A stretch of 15,419 bases of DNA from Gammaproteobacteria bacterium (GTDB lineage Bacteria > Pseudomonadota > Gammaproteobacteria > HK1): assembly GCA_020444775.1 (NCBI GenBank), contig JAGRHX010000894.1, forward strand, positions 1-15,419, given 5' to 3'. Below are positions 14,335 through 15,419 of the stretch, piece by piece; positions within the stretch are counted from its first letter, which is position 1, and each line of letters begins with the position of its first letter. Both the position numbers and the translations under genes were made by a program. The notes under the pieces are model-generated. The model made no database searches. It was not told the origin of the DNA and worked only from the letters and a program-made list of their open reading frames with translations.

Positions 14335-14826
14335 ATGCTAGTCTTCCTGGACATCGATGGCGTCCTGCGACCCATGTCCGCTCCAGCGGGTCGCTTTCAT
14401 CCGCCTTGTCTTGAACGCTTTCAATCCGTTGTCCGCGACTTCGAAGCGCTGGAGATTGTCATCTCCTCCGACTGGCGATGGAGAGCACCGCGACAGGTTC
14501 TTCTGGGCATGTTCGCCGAAGACGTTCAACAACGAATAATAGGCGTCACACCTCTTCTGCCAGGTAGCTACGAAGGAAGTCGGTATCGCGAGATCCTTGC
14601 ATTCATCGAGGAGCACCGAACTCTTGGTGGTTCTAGACGCGTGCCGGCTGGAAGGCAATGGACGGGGGAGCCAGGGCAGGTCGCCTGGCTGGCAATCGAT
14701 GATTCTGATGTCTTGTTTCCAAGCACACTTCTAGACCGACATCTGCTGCTGACAGATCCGGAATCGGCCTTCGACGAAGCTTTCGAGCATCGTGTGCGGG
14801 GCTTCCTTTCACGGTGTCTGCCGTGA
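14335..14826 (+). CDS. HAD-superfamily phosphatase-like protein (HAD_SAK_2-like)
   Basis: This is a predicted small HAD-fold hydrolase of 163 residues. Motif I is FLDIDGVL with nucleophile Asp6 and Asp8. Motif II is likely the Ser in EIVISSDWRW (Ser44 or Ser45). Motif IV is the Asp pair in WLAIDDSDVLF (Asp122-Asp123). The SSDWR box, the ITPLLPG-like stretch near residue 70 (VTPLLPG) and SRYREILAFI match the HAD family found fused in Swiss-army-knife nucleic-acid repair proteins, but here it stands alone and the substrate is unknown. The ATG at 14335 places motif I at the N-terminus as expected; its ribosome-binding site is poor. Codons such as ATA, AGA and CTA are more frequent than in the photosynthesis genes, hinting at a different origin. 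Nothing ties it to phototrophy. Confidence 0.72.
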   Translation: MLVFLDIDGVLRPMSAPAGRFHPPCLERFQSVVRDFEALEIVISSDWRWRAPRQVLLGMFAEDVQQRIIGVTPLLPGSYEGSRYREILAFIEEHRTLGGSRRVPAGRQWTGEPGQVAWLAIDDSDVLFPSTLLDRHLLLTDPESAFDEAFEHRVRGFLSRCLP

Positions 14827-14853
14827 CAATCACGAGTTGTAGAGCGTCGATAC

Positions 14854-15162
14854 ATGTGTGGCCGTGAGCCGGTATTTGCGAATCGTCGAAAGCCCGCGTC
14901 TTCAAAGCCATGGTCTCCAGCCGACATCGCCCTTTGGCTCATCCCTGCCATGCGCCAGAATATCTGGCAACGCCCGGCAGCCATGCTTGGTCTTGACTGG
15001 AAGTTCGGCGTGGCCTGGCATGCGGCCGATGCCGAAACATGTGCCGGTGATGTTGGCGATGTTCCTTGCAGAGTCGTTTCCGGCGACTGGCCCATACCGT
15101 CCACCTCCGGTTCGGGAGAACCGAGCAGAGACCGCGTCCTGGGGCGCTGCAAGTATGTTTGA
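14854..15162 (+). CDS. Doubtful hypothetical ORF, 102 residues
   Basis: No family is recognised. The sequence has a Trp-rich middle (WSPADIALWLIPAMRQNIWQ and LDWKFGVAWHAADA, about residues 20-60) and a Ser/Gly/Arg-rich end. The case for coding is that its TGA overlaps the ATG of the next membrane ORF by eight bases (ATGTTTGA), as in coupled genes. Against it are the weak ribosome-binding site, the lack of similarity, and a longer but Ser/Arg-rich antisense frame across the same bases that looks like noise. The region may equally be non-coding. Confidence 0.33.
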   Translation: MCGREPVFANRRKPASSKPWSPADIALWLIPAMRQNIWQRPAAMLGLDWKFGVAWHAADAETCAGDVGDVPCRVVSGDWPIPSTSGSGEPSRDRVLGRCKYV

Positions 15163-15419
15163 CCACGGTGCACCGTGGGTTGCGACAGTGATCGCCAGAG
15201 GGTTCCTGCTTGGCATTGTATTGTGGAGCTCGGGCTTCCTCCTGCATCTATACGGCGCATACTGGCGCCATTCGATCTCGGCCGCACGAATCGGAACCGC
15301 AATGTGCTGGTTGGGATTCTTGGCGGCAGCACCGTTACTGCTGTCAGACCGTCCGGTGCCCAGATATGCGTGGCCCCACTCCTACCACATAGGAGTAGAA
15401 GTCCTTACCGCCGAGCAGG
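15155..15419 (+). CDS. 5' end of an unrecognised membrane-protein gene, cut by the window edge
   Basis: From ATG at 15155 the frame stays open for 88 codons to the window end. It reads MFDHGAPW, then a hydrophobic segment (about residues 9-34, VATVIARGFLLGIVLWSSGF), a short basic loop (WRHSISAAR), a second hydrophobic segment (about 45-64, TAMCWLGFLAAAPLLL) and a polar stretch. This pattern suggests two membrane helices. No family is recognised. Codon use includes AGA, ATA, TTA and CTA, unlike the puf genes. An internal GTG at 15188 is an alternative start that would drop the palindrome-encoded N-terminus. Confidence 0.5.
   Translation, partial: MFDHGAPWVATVIARGFLLGIVLWSSGFLLHLYGAYWRHSISAARIGTAMCWLGFLAAAPLLLSDRPVPRYAWPHSYHIGVEVLTAEQ
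15163..15178. repeat. Perfect 16-base palindrome at the start of the terminal ORF
   Basis: CCACGGTGCACCGTGG is its own reverse complement. It lies six bases after the ATG of the membrane ORF and one base after the stop of the preceding ORF. It could be a DNA operator or an RNA hairpin just inside the ribosome footprint. No other copy was noticed in the window. Confidence 0.6.

Noticed and set aside
14568..15332. 254-residue minus-strand ORF over the HAD gene and beyond
   Set aside because: It is Ser/Arg/Pro-rich, without motifs, and overlaps a well-supported HAD gene on the other strand.

Overview
The window is the right-hand part of a purple-bacterial photosynthesis gene cluster plus its light/oxygen regulatory genes. 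It points to a GC-rich proteobacterial phototroph with type-II reaction centres. A gammaproteobacterium is most likely: a four-haem PufC follows pufM, a high-potential iron-sulfur protein (HiPIP) lies just downstream, and the bchYZ-pufQBALMC order is intact. A betaproteobacterium cannot be excluded without a phylogeny.

Positions 1-6573 form one tightly packed plus-strand operon. The 3' part of bchY and complete bchZ encode chlorophyllide (COR) reductase. pufQ follows, then pufB and pufA (LH1 light-harvesting polypeptides), pufL and pufM (reaction centre) and pufC (tetrahaem cytochrome). Neighbouring genes overlap by 4-7 bases or are separated by 4-20 bases, except before pufB and pufL. Those two gaps hold strong predicted RNA stem-loops, where differential mRNA stability is expected in puf operons. 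Next come an unknown secreted cysteine-containing protein (6676-7098) and a Tat-exported HiPIP (7394-7723), the probable soluble electron donor to PufC. A DUF2269-like membrane protein gene converges from the minus strand (7752-8258).

Positions 8259-8884 hold no gene but contain a tandem repeat, a perfect 14-base palindrome over a promoter-like element, and a REP-like hairpin. Then comes a regulatory cassette: an AerR/PpaA-type cobalamin-binding antirepressor (8885-9958), a PpsR/CrtJ-type PAS-PAS-PAS-HTH regulator (10356-11825) and, five bases later, a bacteriophytochrome (11831-14059). The phytochrome has an intact photosensory core, but its output is a degenerate histidine-kinase dimerisation helix pair with no phospho-acceptor His and no ATPase domain. 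PpsR ends in an atypical Fis-type HTH. My reading is that B12-based and bilin-based light sensing converge on one regulator of the upstream photosynthesis genes, by protein-protein contact rather than phosphotransfer.

After about 14270 the sequence changes character, with more AT-rich and rare codons by eye. It carries a HAD-family phosphatase-like gene, a doubtful small ORF, and the 5' end of an unrecognised membrane-protein gene that runs off the window. This is probably the edge of the photosynthesis island.

No rRNA, tRNA, CRISPR array, transposase or integrase was seen.
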